The notes: a model not told the origin generated them from the sequence alone. 9,217 nt of DNA from Rudanella sp. (GCA_026785985.1 JAJAYX010000799.1:1-9217); one strand, 5' to 3'. Counted from the first letter of the stretch, positions 1-6,651 are shown. Numbers and translations are program-made.

Positions 1-165
1 GCCACCGGCCCCTACGAGGTCACTAACAACCTCAAGGGCCTGATCCTCATCGAGTTCCACAAAATGCACCAATCCACCACCCACGGCAAAACCCCTAGAA
101 ATAGCCAGACCAAATCCCCTGGCCCCACCCGTTACAATGGCAGTTTTGTTTTGAAGAGAGAACAT
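1..165 (-). CDS. Short-chain dehydrogenase/reductase (SDR), N-terminal part only
   Basis: The reverse strand reads 55 uninterrupted codons from the ATG at 165 to the window edge. They begin MFSLQNKTAIVTGGARGFG, a classical SDR Rossmann start: beta strand AIVTG, then the cofactor-binding loop TGGARGFG (family pattern TGxxxGxG) at about residues 12-19. VELDED at about residues 36-41 follows the second beta strand; an acidic residue there usually favours NAD(H) over NADP(H). The catalytic Tyr-Lys lie beyond the window, so the substrate cannot be read. It lies downstream of, and on the same strand as, the UxaA-type dehydratase, so a role as a sugar or sugar-acid dehydrogenase in the same pathway is likely but inferred. 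The gap to that gene is 192 bp and filled by a repeat element that ends 6 bp before this start codon. No Shine-Dalgarno sequence is visible, as is common in Bacteroidota. Confidence 0.85.
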   Translation of the reverse strand, partial: MFSLQNKTAIVTGGARGFGLAISRGFAVGGGLVHFVELDEDQALEVVSDLVGAGG

Positions 166-171
166 AGAGAA

Positions 172-362
172 TGTAGAGACGCATATTTGCGTCTCCCCGC
201 CGGATGGTTTTTGATGTAAATTGTTGCTTACGCAAATGAAACGCTAATGAAACGCAATTGAGACGAAAATGAAACTCTAATGAAACGCAATTGAGACACT
301 AATGAGACGCAATTGAGACGCAATTGAAATGCAATTGAGACGCAAAATTTTGCGTCTCTACA
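172..362. repeat. MITE/REP-like element with terminal inverted repeats
   Basis: The element begins TGTAGAGACGCA (172-183) and ends with its exact reverse complement TGCGTCTCTACA (351-362). Each end is itself a hairpin. The left one is GAGACGCA, loop TATT, TGCGTCTC (176-195). The right one is a perfect 22-bp palindrome with arms GAGACGCAAAA and TTTTGCGTCTC (337-358). Between them lie about 40 bp of unique sequence and then an 11-bp tandem array. It encodes nothing and fills the whole space between the uxaA stop and the SDR start. No clear target-site duplication is seen. A mobile or amplifying origin is inferred from its form. Confidence 0.8.
238..347. repeat. Tandem array, ten 11-bp units (consensus GARACGCAATT)
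   Basis: Units start at 238, 249, 260, 271, 282, 293, 304, 315, 326 and 337 with no slip in the 11-bp period. The best copies read GAGACGCAATT or GAAACGCAATT; degenerate ones read GAAACTCTAAT or GAGACACTAAT. A worn eleventh unit may precede at 227. The last unit is the left arm of the 22-bp palindrome that closes the parent element, so the array appears to be multiplied copies of the terminal arm. The period is close to one DNA helical turn. Confidence 0.9.
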
Positions 363-2043
363 AAGAGACTCCCCGTTTCCAGGGGATGAAATCGTCTTGA
401 CCTAATTGCTCGGCTTTGGTGGTTGTTTCACCGGAGGCCAACTGGATTAACCATTCCAGCAGCAAGTCGCCGTTTTGTTCAATGGTTTGCTCCCCGTCGA
501 TTACCGGGCCGCTGTCGAAGTCGATCCCGTCGGGCATTCGCCGGAGCAGGGCCGGGTTGGTCGAGATTTTCACGACCGGGCAAATCGGGTTGCCGGTGGG
601 TGTGCCAAGGCCGGTCGTAAACAAAATCAGGTTAGTGCCGGAGCCAGCCATGCCCGTGGTGGCTTCCACGTCGTTGCCGGGTGTGCAAAGCAAACTCAGT
701 CCCGATGCCACCACGGGTTCTGTGTAATCTAAAACGTCCATAATGGGGGCTATCCCGCCTTTTTTTGCCGCCCCCGCCGATTTGATGGCATCGGTAATCA
801 ATCCGTCTTTGATATTACCGGGCGAGGGGTTCATGTCGAAACCTGAACCGGCAGCTTCCGCCTGAGCGGAGTAGGTTTCCATCAGATTCACGAATTTGGC
901 CGCTTTGGCATCGTCGGCGGTGCGATCGATCATGTCCTGCTCGGCTCCGCATAGTTCGGGAAACTCCGCCAGCACCGGTTTTCCACCCAACGCACCCAAA
1001 ACATCCGACAAATGTCCAATAGCCGGGTTTGCCGAAATCCCCGAAAACCCGTCGGAACCGCCACATTTCAGGCCCACGCATAATTGGCTGAGGGGAGCCG
1101 GTTTGCGCTCCTGTTTGTTGACGTACGCCAAACCCAGAAACGTTTCTTTCACAGCCTGCGCCATGAGTGCGTACTCTGTGCCATCCTGCTGCTCATACAT
1201 CAACAGTGGCTTGTCGAAATGCGGATTCTGGCGTTTTATTTCGGTTGAGAGCGTATCGGTTTGCAGGTGCTGGCAACCCAGACTCAATACCGTTGCCCCG
1301 GCCACATTGGGATTATTGATCATGCCGGCCAGCAACGCGCACAACGCCCCCGAATCCTGCCGGGTGCCCCCACAACCCATTTCGTGGGTCAGAAACTTGA
1401 TGCCATCGACGTTGGGGAAAGCGCGTTTATGGCTATCGTTGTTGGGTAACGTATGATTTTGCTCCTGACTCACAAACGGCCAGGCGTGGCCCGGCTGCAT
1501 CTTTTTGATAATGTCCAGATCACCGTGCTGATACAGGCTTACCAACTCGCGAACCTGATCGCGGTAGGTATCGGGTTGGGCATAGCCGAGTTCGCGCTCA
1601 AAGGCATCTTTCAAAATCAGGATATTCCGGTTTTCGCAAAACACCAGCGGCACCACCAGCCAATAGTTGCGCGTTCCCACCCGCCCATCCGACCGGTGAT
1701 AGCCCATAAACGTCCGGTTTTGCCAACGCGACACATCGGGGGGTATGAACGAGTAGGGTCGCCGTTGGTCGAGGCCATAGCGATCGGCCTCGTGTTTGAG
1801 GTTAAACGTTGTAATGGGTTCGCCCCGTTGGATGGGCTGGGTGGCCCGGCCCACCGTTACGCCGTACATGTGAACGTGTTCGCCGGTTTGAAGGTCTTCG
1901 ATTACGAATTTATGTTTAGCATCCACCCCAATAGGCAGGGTGTAGGATTCCTGATCGAAATCAATGGTGCTTCCGGCGGGCAGATTGCGGAGGGCCACAA
2001 TCACGTTATCGTCGGGGTGAACTTTAAGAACCTGGGCAGGCAT
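358..2043 (-). CDS. uxaA: UxaA-type altronate dehydratase
   Basis: This 561-residue protein is a full-length member of the UxaA/GarD (altronate/galactarate dehydratase) family, metal-dependent cytoplasmic enzymes. UxaA removes water from D-altronate to give 2-keto-3-deoxygluconate in hexuronate breakdown. Residues 1-90 form the N-terminal SAF domain, including the segment EHVHMYGVTVGRA. The catalytic part starts with GYHRSDGRVGTRNY (114-127) and contains CGGSDGFSG (327-335), GFDMNPSPGNI (401-411), the glycine-rich CTPGNDVEATTGMAGSGTN region (453-471) and GTPTGNPICPVVKISTN (480-496). Family features and the C-terminus are complete, so it should be active. Altronate is the best substrate guess, but galactarate or another aldarate cannot be excluded. 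The ATG at 2043 gives a normal SAF start. It is divergent from ade and precedes the SDR gene. Its TAG stop (360-358) lies inside the end of the repeat element. Confidence 0.92.
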   Translation of the reverse strand: MPAQVLKVHPDDNVIVALRNLPAGSTIDFDQESYTLPIGVDAKHKFVIEDLQTGEHVHMYGVTVGRATQPIQRGEPITTFNLKHEADRYGLDQRRPYSFIPPDVSRWQNRTFMGYHRSDGRVGTRNYWLVVPLVFCENRNILILKDAFERELGYAQPDTYRDQVRELVSLYQHGDLDIIKKMQPGHAWPFVSQEQNHTLPNNDSHKRAFPNVDGIKFLTHEMGCGGTRQDSGALCALLAGMINNPNVAGATVLSLGCQHLQTDTLSTEIKRQNPHFDKPLLMYEQQDGTEYALMAQAVKETFLGLAYVNKQERKPAPLSQLCVGLKCGGSDGFSGISANPAIGHLSDVLGALGGKPVLAEFPELCGAEQDMIDRTADDAKAAKFVNLMETYSAQAEAAGSGFDMNPSPGNIKDGLITDAIKSAGAAKKGGIAPIMDVLDYTEPVVASGLSLLCTPGNDVEATTGMAGSGTNLILFTTGLGTPTGNPICPVVKISTNPALLRRMPDGIDFDSGPVIDGEQTIEQNGDLLLEWLIQLASGETTTKAEQLGQDDFIPWKRGVSL

Positions 2044-2122
2044 AATGTAAGAGCGTTGGATTTGGGACTGTTACCTGTGCCGAGAAGACGTTGAAACCCC
2101 GCATTTACCCCGCCTGTTCCGT

Positions 2123-2130
2123 AAAACTTA
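2123..2130 (-). promoter_or_regulatory. Possible -7 box for uxaA
   Basis: On the minus strand this reads TAAGTTTT, seven of eight matches to the Bacteroidota -7 consensus TAnnTTTG, about 80 bp upstream of the uxaA start. No convincing TTTG-like -33 box is at the right distance, so the call is weak. It sits in the divergent region shared with ade. Confidence 0.25.
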
Positions 2131-2135
2131 ATCCG

Positions 2136-2143
2136 TATGTTTG
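2136..2143 (+). promoter_or_regulatory. Probable -7 box for ade
   Basis: TATGTTTG matches the Bacteroidota sigma-A -7 consensus TAnnTTTG exactly. A good -33 element is not visible. If used, transcription would begin near 2150. That excludes the TTG at 2141 as the ade start and leaves the ATG at 2159 (about 9-nt leader) or at 2192 (about 42-nt leader). Confidence 0.4.
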
Positions 2144-2191
2144 TTTTACGATGAACCAATGGACACTTTCGGCCTGATTTTCAGCCCTGCT

Positions 2192-3955
2192 ATGACGCTA
2201 ACTGCCAACATTCTCGACCTGTTCGACCAACGTATTTATTACGGATCAATCCACATCGAAAATGGGCGCATTGCCCAGATTGAGCGCATGGGTAACGAGC
2301 GGCCCGGTGCGCCCTATGTGCTGCCCGGCTTTGTGGATGCTCACGTTCACATCGAAAGTTCGCTGCTGACACCCGCCCAATTTGCGCGGTTGGCCGTGGT
2401 GCATGGCACGGTAGCCACGGTGTCGGACCCGCACGAAATTGGCAATGTGCTGGGCGTGCCAGGAGTCGATTACATGATCGAAGATGGCAACCGGGTTCCG
2501 TTTAAGTTCTGTTTTGGCGCACCCTCCTGCGTGCCAGCCACCCCGTTTGAAACCGCAGGAGCCACCATCAGCGTGCGCGACGTGCGCGATTTGCTGGGTC
2601 GGCGCGACATTGGCTATTTAGCCGAGATGATGAATTTTCCGGGCGTTCTGAATGAAGACCCCGACGTGATGGCCAAAATCGCGCTGGCCAAAGCCTACAA
2701 CAAACCCATTGACGGCCATGCACCGGGCCTTCGGGGCGACGATGCCCAACGCTACATCGACGCGGGCATGGAGACCGACCACGAATGCTTCACCTACGAA
2801 GAAGCCCTCGATAAAGTGCAGCGGGGCATGAACATCCTGATTCGGGAGGGTAGCGCGGCCCGCAATTTTGAGGCTCTGCACCCACTGCTGACTTATTATT
2901 CAGACCGGGTCATGTTCTGCTCCGACGACAAACACCCTGACACACTCGCTGAAGGCCATATCGACCAGTTGGTGGTGCGGGCCTTGCATAAAGGTCACAA
3001 CGTCTGGAACGTGTTGCGAGCGGCTTGCCTAAACCCTGTGATGCACTACCGATTACCCGTTGGCTTGCTTCGCGAGGGCGACTCCGCCGATTTTATCATC
3101 ATCAACGATATGGATCGTTTCCGAGTCATGCACACCGTGATAAACGGGCAGGTGGTGGCCGAAAACGGCAAAACCCTCATCCCCAATCTCCGCAGCGACC
3201 ACCCCAACAGTTTCCATTGCTCATCCAAACAACCATCCGATTTTGTGGTGCGGGCCGAGCCATGCGACACCATCCGCGTGATCGAAGCCCTCGACGGGCA
3301 GCTTATCACCAACGAACTCCACCTCGAACCCACCATCCGCAACGGGCAGTTTGTGGCCGACCCCACCCGCGATTTGCTTAAACTGGTGGTAGTAAACCGG
3401 TATCAGGATGTACCCCCGGCCGTGGCCTTCATCAAAAATTTCGGATTAAAGCACGGGGCTTTAGCGTCCTCCGTCGGGCACGATTCGCACAACATCACTG
3501 CCGTTGGCTGCGACGACGACAGCATATGCCGCGCCGTGAACCTGGTAATCGAAGCAAAGGGAGGCCTCTCGGCAGTGACCAGTGAACAGTCCCGGCGGTG
3601 AACCGCAACAACCAACTGCCAGCCGTCAATGGCGAGTAAGGAATTTACAACAGAACCCATCAACGATACGTCACTGTTGGCTGTTGCGGTTCCCCACCGG
3701 GATTGCTCGCTGTTCACTGAGCACCTCCTCCCCCTCCCCGTTGCAGGCCTGATGACCGACGCTGACGGATATGAGGTAGCTGGTAAATATACTCAGATAG
3801 ACCAGTTTGCTAAAAATGAGCTGGGCAGCGTTTTGGTGGCCCCGTTCATGACGCTTTCGTTCATGGCTTTACTGGTGATTCCCGCATTAAAATTGAGTGA
3901 TAAAGGCCTATTTGACGGTAAACGGTTCTGTTTTACCAGAATATCTATGGCGTAG
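2192..3955 (+). pseudogene. ade: Adenine deaminase, interrupted by an in-frame palindromic insertion with a stop codon
   Basis: The product resembles adenine deaminase of the amidohydrolase superfamily (adenine to hypoxanthine plus ammonia, purine salvage, cytoplasm). From the ATG at 2192 (MTLTANILDLFDQR) it shows the metal-binding GFVDAHVHIESS (HxH about residues 51-53), SDPHEIGN, CFGAPSCVPATPFETAG, the CSDDKHPDTL active-site segment and SSVGHDSHNITAVGCDDD. The first part ends at a TGA (3599-3601) after 469 residues. The same frame then continues and encodes the normal C-terminus, [19 protein letters not shown] to [12 protein letters not shown], ending with TAG at 3953-3955. The break is a 138-bp inverted-repeat insertion; without it the protein would be about 541 residues, the usual length. 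Starts at 2159 or TTG 2141 are possible, but 2192 fits the family and the -7 box best. A split but working enzyme, with a second start at ATG 3629, or stop readthrough cannot be excluded. Confidence 0.85.
3581..3718. repeat. Palindromic insertion element inside ade
   Basis: Long imperfect inverted repeats flank a 60-bp centre. The left arm (3580-3614) runs CAGTGAACAG, TCCCGG, then GAACCGCAACA and CCAAC. The right arm (3676-3719, reverse strand) runs CAGTGAACAG, an extra CGAGCAA, TCCCGG, GAACCGCAACA and CCAAC, with only three mismatches apart from the 7-bp gap. Pairing continues weakly inward (CAATGG near 3627 against CCATC near 3658). The ade protein resumes its family sequence straight after. 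A length of 138 bp, exactly 46 codons, is the reading that best restores ade, but AGTGA-like repeats at the left edge make the boundaries uncertain by a few bases. It contains one in-frame TGA and otherwise stays open. Confidence 0.8.
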
Positions 3956-3987
3956 CGAGAAATTTTGCAAATTTTTAACTGGTTTCC

Positions 3988-4019
3988 TTGTATTCTTCAA
4001 AACATTATGGTTAAGTTTA
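3988..4019 (+). promoter_or_regulatory. Possible promoter of the sigma factor gene
   Basis: TTG at 3988-3990 and TAAGTTTA at 4012-4019 are separated by 21 bp, roughly the Bacteroidota -33 (TTTG/TTG) and -7 (TAnnTTTG) arrangement; the -7 box lacks the final G. The rest of the 104-bp gap between ade and the sigma gene is AT-rich. It has a weak AAATTT-TGC-AAATTT dyad just after the ade stop (about 3960-3974) and nothing else recognisable. Confidence 0.3.
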
Positions 4020-4059
4020 CAGGATTTCCTACAAAGCTCCAACCCCCTATTACTCAAAT

Positions 4060-4644
4060 ATGGCTCGCAATCGCAACCAGTCCGGTCAGGACGAAGAGCT
4101 GATGTGGAACCAGTTTCGTAGCGGCAACGAAACGGCTTTCGCACAGTTGTACAAAGACTATGTTCAAGTGCTCTATCATTACTGTACACACTTTGCCCAG
4201 GATAGGCCGCTGATTAAGGATTGCATTCACGACTTGTTCGTGGAACTATGGAAACACCGGGCCAACATCGGACCAACAACCTCGGTTCGGTATTACCTGA
4301 TGGCCTCCATCAAACGGAAGTTGGTACGGCATCTGACTGCCGAACAGAAAATCAGCAGTCAGGAAGATGTCCAAACCGATCTCCTGCCCGGCTGCGACCC
4401 CTCTTACGAAGCCACGGTCATCTCGCAGGAAGAAGAAACCTTCGTGAATGACTGCCTCCACAAAGCCATCGAACGCCTGCCCCGCCGTCAGCGCGAAGCC
4501 GTTTATCTCCGTTTCTATCAGAACATGAGCAACGAGGAAATCTCGACCATGATGCAGATAAACATCCAGTCTGTTTACAATCTTATTTTTGGTGCTTTGA
4601 GTAATTTGAAAAAACATGTTACGCCTGACCGTGTCCGCTTATAA
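4060..4644 (+). CDS. ECF-family RNA polymerase sigma factor
   Basis: This 194-residue protein is an extracytoplasmic-function sigma-70 factor, which directs RNA polymerase to a small set of promoters. Region 2 covers about residues 24-92, with AFAQLYKDYVQVLYHYC and the -10-binding helix DCIHDLFVELWKHR (54-67). Region 4 covers about 132-186, with AIERLPRRQREAVYLRFYQ and the helix-turn-helix NMSNEEISTMMQ to SVYNLIFGALSNLKK. There is no region 3, as usual for ECF factors, and no extra C-terminal domain. It belongs to the type common in Bacteroidota, often paired with an anti-sigma factor and SusC/TonB transporters, but none is next to it: upstream is ade, and downstream a terminator and a convergent esterase remnant. 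Its regulon therefore cannot be inferred. The ATG at 4060 was chosen because it gives a normal N-terminus; 4102 is a less likely alternative. Confidence 0.93.
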   Translation: MARNRNQSGQDEELMWNQFRSGNETAFAQLYKDYVQVLYHYCTHFAQDRPLIKDCIHDLFVELWKHRANIGPTTSVRYYLMASIKRKLVRHLTAEQKISSQEDVQTDLLPGCDPSYEATVISQEEETFVNDCLHKAIERLPRRQREAVYLRFYQNMSNEEISTMMQINIQSVYNLIFGALSNLKKHVTPDRVRL

Positions 4645-4684
4645 CTGATTATCTCCTAAACTCCTGTTAACTCTCTGAAAATTG

Positions 4685-4713
4685 AAAAGCCCGGCCAATT
4701 GGCCGGGCTTTTT
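4685..4713. terminator. Bidirectional rho-independent terminator
   Basis: AAAAGCCCGGCC (4685-4696), loop AATT, GGCCGGGCTTTT (4701-4712) is a perfect inverted repeat with an 8-bp GC-only stem. It is flanked by A's on one side and a T run on the other, so it can end transcription from both strands. It lies 40 bp after the sigma factor stop and 14 bp after the esterase remnant's end, between convergent genes. Confidence 0.92.
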
Positions 4714-4726
4714 GCTGTGTACAAAC

Positions 4727-5972
4727 TTATTTAAACTGTTGATCCAAAAAGAGATACCGCTCGCGCTTGCTTTCGGGTTCGGCGCGGGTAACCACATCAA
4801 TATGCATCACCTGAACCGGAGCGTTACACGGGTTGACCGCCCCCGGTTTTCACGTGCATATCCACCCATTTCCAGGTGCTGAACCCAATAAACCGATCAC
4901 CGGCCAAATCCGTTGCGGCCTGCGTGATTTCGGCATCGGTTTGGCCCGCATACAGTTTCATAGCTTCTTCGGCACGGTCGCCATACATTTTTTTCAACGC
5001 TTTGGCGTAATTTTCAGCCGTAGGTGGCTCGGCATCCAGAACAGAACGGCTATTATTTTCTTCGGAGTTCCAGCCTGCCAGCAGCGGCATCATTGCCTGT
5101 TCGACAGCGGCAACCGTCGCCACGGGCGATTTTGTCAGAAAAGCCCCGTCGATCACAACGCTGAACCTCAATGTTCCCGGTTTGGCGGTGGCTTCAAGCA
5201 GTTTCTCGGCGGGCATGGCCCGGAGAGCCACCAGCGAAGTAGCTGCCACCGATGTCGCAAAGCTTACACCCGTTAGTTCGGCCTCAGCCAACGCAGTCGG
5301 TGTCAAGATGCCCAGCAGTGAACCGCTTTCGCCAATAGCCCTCGCAAACAAGCCTTTGGAACCCGGCGACACCATCTGCGCACTCACCGAGGTTGACCCC
5401 GCCGATTCGCCCGCAATGGTCACTTGCATGGGGTCTCCCCCAAAAGCCGCACTGTTTTGCTTCACCCAACGCAAAGCCGCCTGCTGATCCATCAGACCAT
5501 AATTACCCGATACTTTTTGGGGTGATTCCGTGGTCAGTTCGGGATGGACCATGAACCCAAACAAACCCAGCCGGTAGTTAACGGTGATGGCCACAACGCC
5601 CCGCCGGGCCATGCTTTCGCCATCATAACGCGGCTCCGACCCATCGCCAGCCATATAACCGCCCCCATAGAAATAAACCAGAACGGGCAGTTTCTCTTTG
5701 GCCGATTTAGCGGGTGTCCAGACATTTAGATACAAACAATCTTCGCTCACCCCCTCCGACCGGAAGTTCATATCCCCAAAAATGGCCCGTTGCATGGCGC
5801 GGGACCCAAATTTGTCGGCTTTGCGAACGCCGGTCCAGTTTTTGGCAGGTTGTGGTTCGCGCCAGCGCAGGTCGCCCACGGGCGGAGCCGCAAAGGGAAC
5901 GCCCCTAAATTCCCGGATGTCGTTTGAATTGGTAATGCCTTCGAGGATGCCGTTGGCCGGGCTGGTGGATGG
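4727..5972 (-). pseudogene. Type B carboxylesterase (para-nitrobenzyl esterase-like), doubly truncated remnant
   Basis: The remnant belongs to the carboxylesterase type B alpha/beta hydrolases. Reading leftward from 5972 it gives NGILEG, then GVPFAAPPVGDLRWREPQP, EDCLYLNVW, the oxyanion-hole YGGGY, the nucleophile motif GESAGS (Ser) and GWNSEEN (probable catalytic Glu). The frame reaches KTGGGQPV and stops at 4826-4824. A different frame then reads APVQVMHIDVVTRAEPESKR and ERYLFLDQQFK, the family's C-terminal tail, ending with TAA at 4729-4727. An internal deletion of roughly 100 codons (estimated from family length) around 4812-4826 removed the region with the catalytic His and shifted the frame. 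At the 5' end an in-frame TAA (5975-5973) replaces the signal peptide and first strand, so there is no proper start; the GTG at 5879 is internal. Intact relatives are usually exported. The 351-codon open stretch is unlikely to encode an active enzyme. Confidence 0.85.
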
Positions 5973-6000
5973 TTAGGAAGCAATGATAATTTCCTGATTA

Positions 6001-6013
6001 GCCCCAGCGGGGC
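6001..6013. repeat. REP-like GC hairpin upstream of the transposase
   Basis: GCCCC, loop AGC, GGGGC forms a perfect 5-bp hairpin followed by GGTGTATTTGTAAACGG. Short GC hairpins with a conserved tail are the usual partners of REP-associated Y1 transposases, so this may be the left end or a REP copy of the neighbouring element. The surrounding gap (5974-6112) has no gene. It begins where the esterase homology ends. Confidence 0.5.
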
Positions 6014-6112
6014 GGTGTATTTGTAAACGGTTATTCTATTCCGCTTGTTTATTCCCTACAAAACGGGCAACTTACCACCCATCTATTACCCACAATTCCA
6101 ATTCCTAAACCA

Positions 6113-6579
6113 ATGGCCAACACCTATACCCAACTGTATATTCATTTTTTTTTGCCGTAAAAGGCCGCCAAAGCCTCATCCGGGAATCGTTCCGCGACGA
6201 ACTCGAAAAATATATGTGCGGCACCATCCGCGAACGAAATCATAAACCGATTGCCATCTATTGTATGCCCGACCATACCCACATTCTCGTCGGGCTAAAT
6301 CCGGCGGAATCCATCTCCACGCTGATGCAACACGTTAAATCGAAATCATCGGGGTGGATCGACGAACGACAGTTTAATGCGGACGAATTCAATTGGCAGA
6401 CTGGCTATGGTGCGTTTTCCTACGGACGATCACAGCTCGATGTGATCATCAACTACATTCAAAAGCAACCGGAACACCACCGGACAAAAACATTCAAAAA
6501 AGAATATCTGACGTTTCTTACACTATTTGGCATCGACTTCAAGCAGGAATATCTATTCGATTGGATTGACGAGGATTGA
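6113..6579 (+). pseudogene. REP-associated (IS200/IS605-like) Y1 transposase, frameshifted
   Basis: The ATG at 6113 opens MANTYTQLYIHFF, the typical N-terminus of small Bacteroidota IS200-like/RAYT transposases. At a run of nine T (6145-6153) the frame goes to a stop at 6158-6160. One extra T would give FAVKGRQSLIRESFRDELEK and join the long downstream frame, for a restored protein of 155 residues. That frame contains the HUH motif in MPDHTHILVGL (about H55 and H57), FNWQTGYGAFSYGRSQ, and the probable nucleophile Tyr115 in NYIQKQPEHH. Such enzymes cut and join single-stranded DNA at hairpin ends. With a one-base deletion it should be dead, unless slippage on the T run restores the frame or the run is a sequencing error. 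An internal start at ATG 6214 would keep the HUH and Tyr but lack the first beta strand. A short hairpin lies upstream at 6001. Confidence 0.85.
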
Positions 6580-6631
6580 AATTTGGATAGGGAACCCGTC
6601 AATAGGTATAGCCACCACCACACCGTTCTTT

Positions 6632-6646
6632 TAGGTAGCCGACCTA
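6632..6646. other. Small inverted repeat before the dehydrogenase gene
   Basis: TAGGT, loop AGCCG, ACCTA forms a 5-bp dyad ending 5 bp before the ATG at 6652. It lies in the 72-bp gap between the broken transposase and the dehydrogenase. It could be an operator, the right end of the transposase element, or chance. No good TAnnTTTG box is visible in this gap. Confidence 0.25.
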
Positions 6647-6651
6647 CGAAC

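Noticed and set aside
238..347. CRISPR-like array
   Set aside because: The repeat is only 11 bp, contiguous and without spacers, so it is a simple tandem array.
896..2094. Plus-strand open frames of 186 and 213 codons
   Set aside because: They lie opposite uxaA, whose family motifs span its whole length; no recognisable protein features in the opposite frames.
3629..3955. A separate 108-residue gene after ade
   Set aside because: Its second half is the C-terminus of adenine deaminase in the same frame as ade, and its first half comes from the palindromic insertion. It is a fragment of ade rather than an independent gene.
3960..3974. AAATTT-TGC-AAATTT dyad after ade as a terminator
   Set aside because: The stem is only six A/T pairs, too weak to call a terminator with confidence.
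4824..5879. A 351-codon open frame that looks like an intact carboxylesterase starting at GTG 5879
   Set aside because: The frame continues upstream with conserved family sequence (GVPFAAPP), so this GTG is internal. The C-terminal segment with the catalytic His is deleted and the true tail lies in another frame.
6045..6245. A 66-codon open frame before the transposase
   Set aside because: It runs across the transposase start in another frame and shows no protein features; the conserved transposase sequence begins at 6113.
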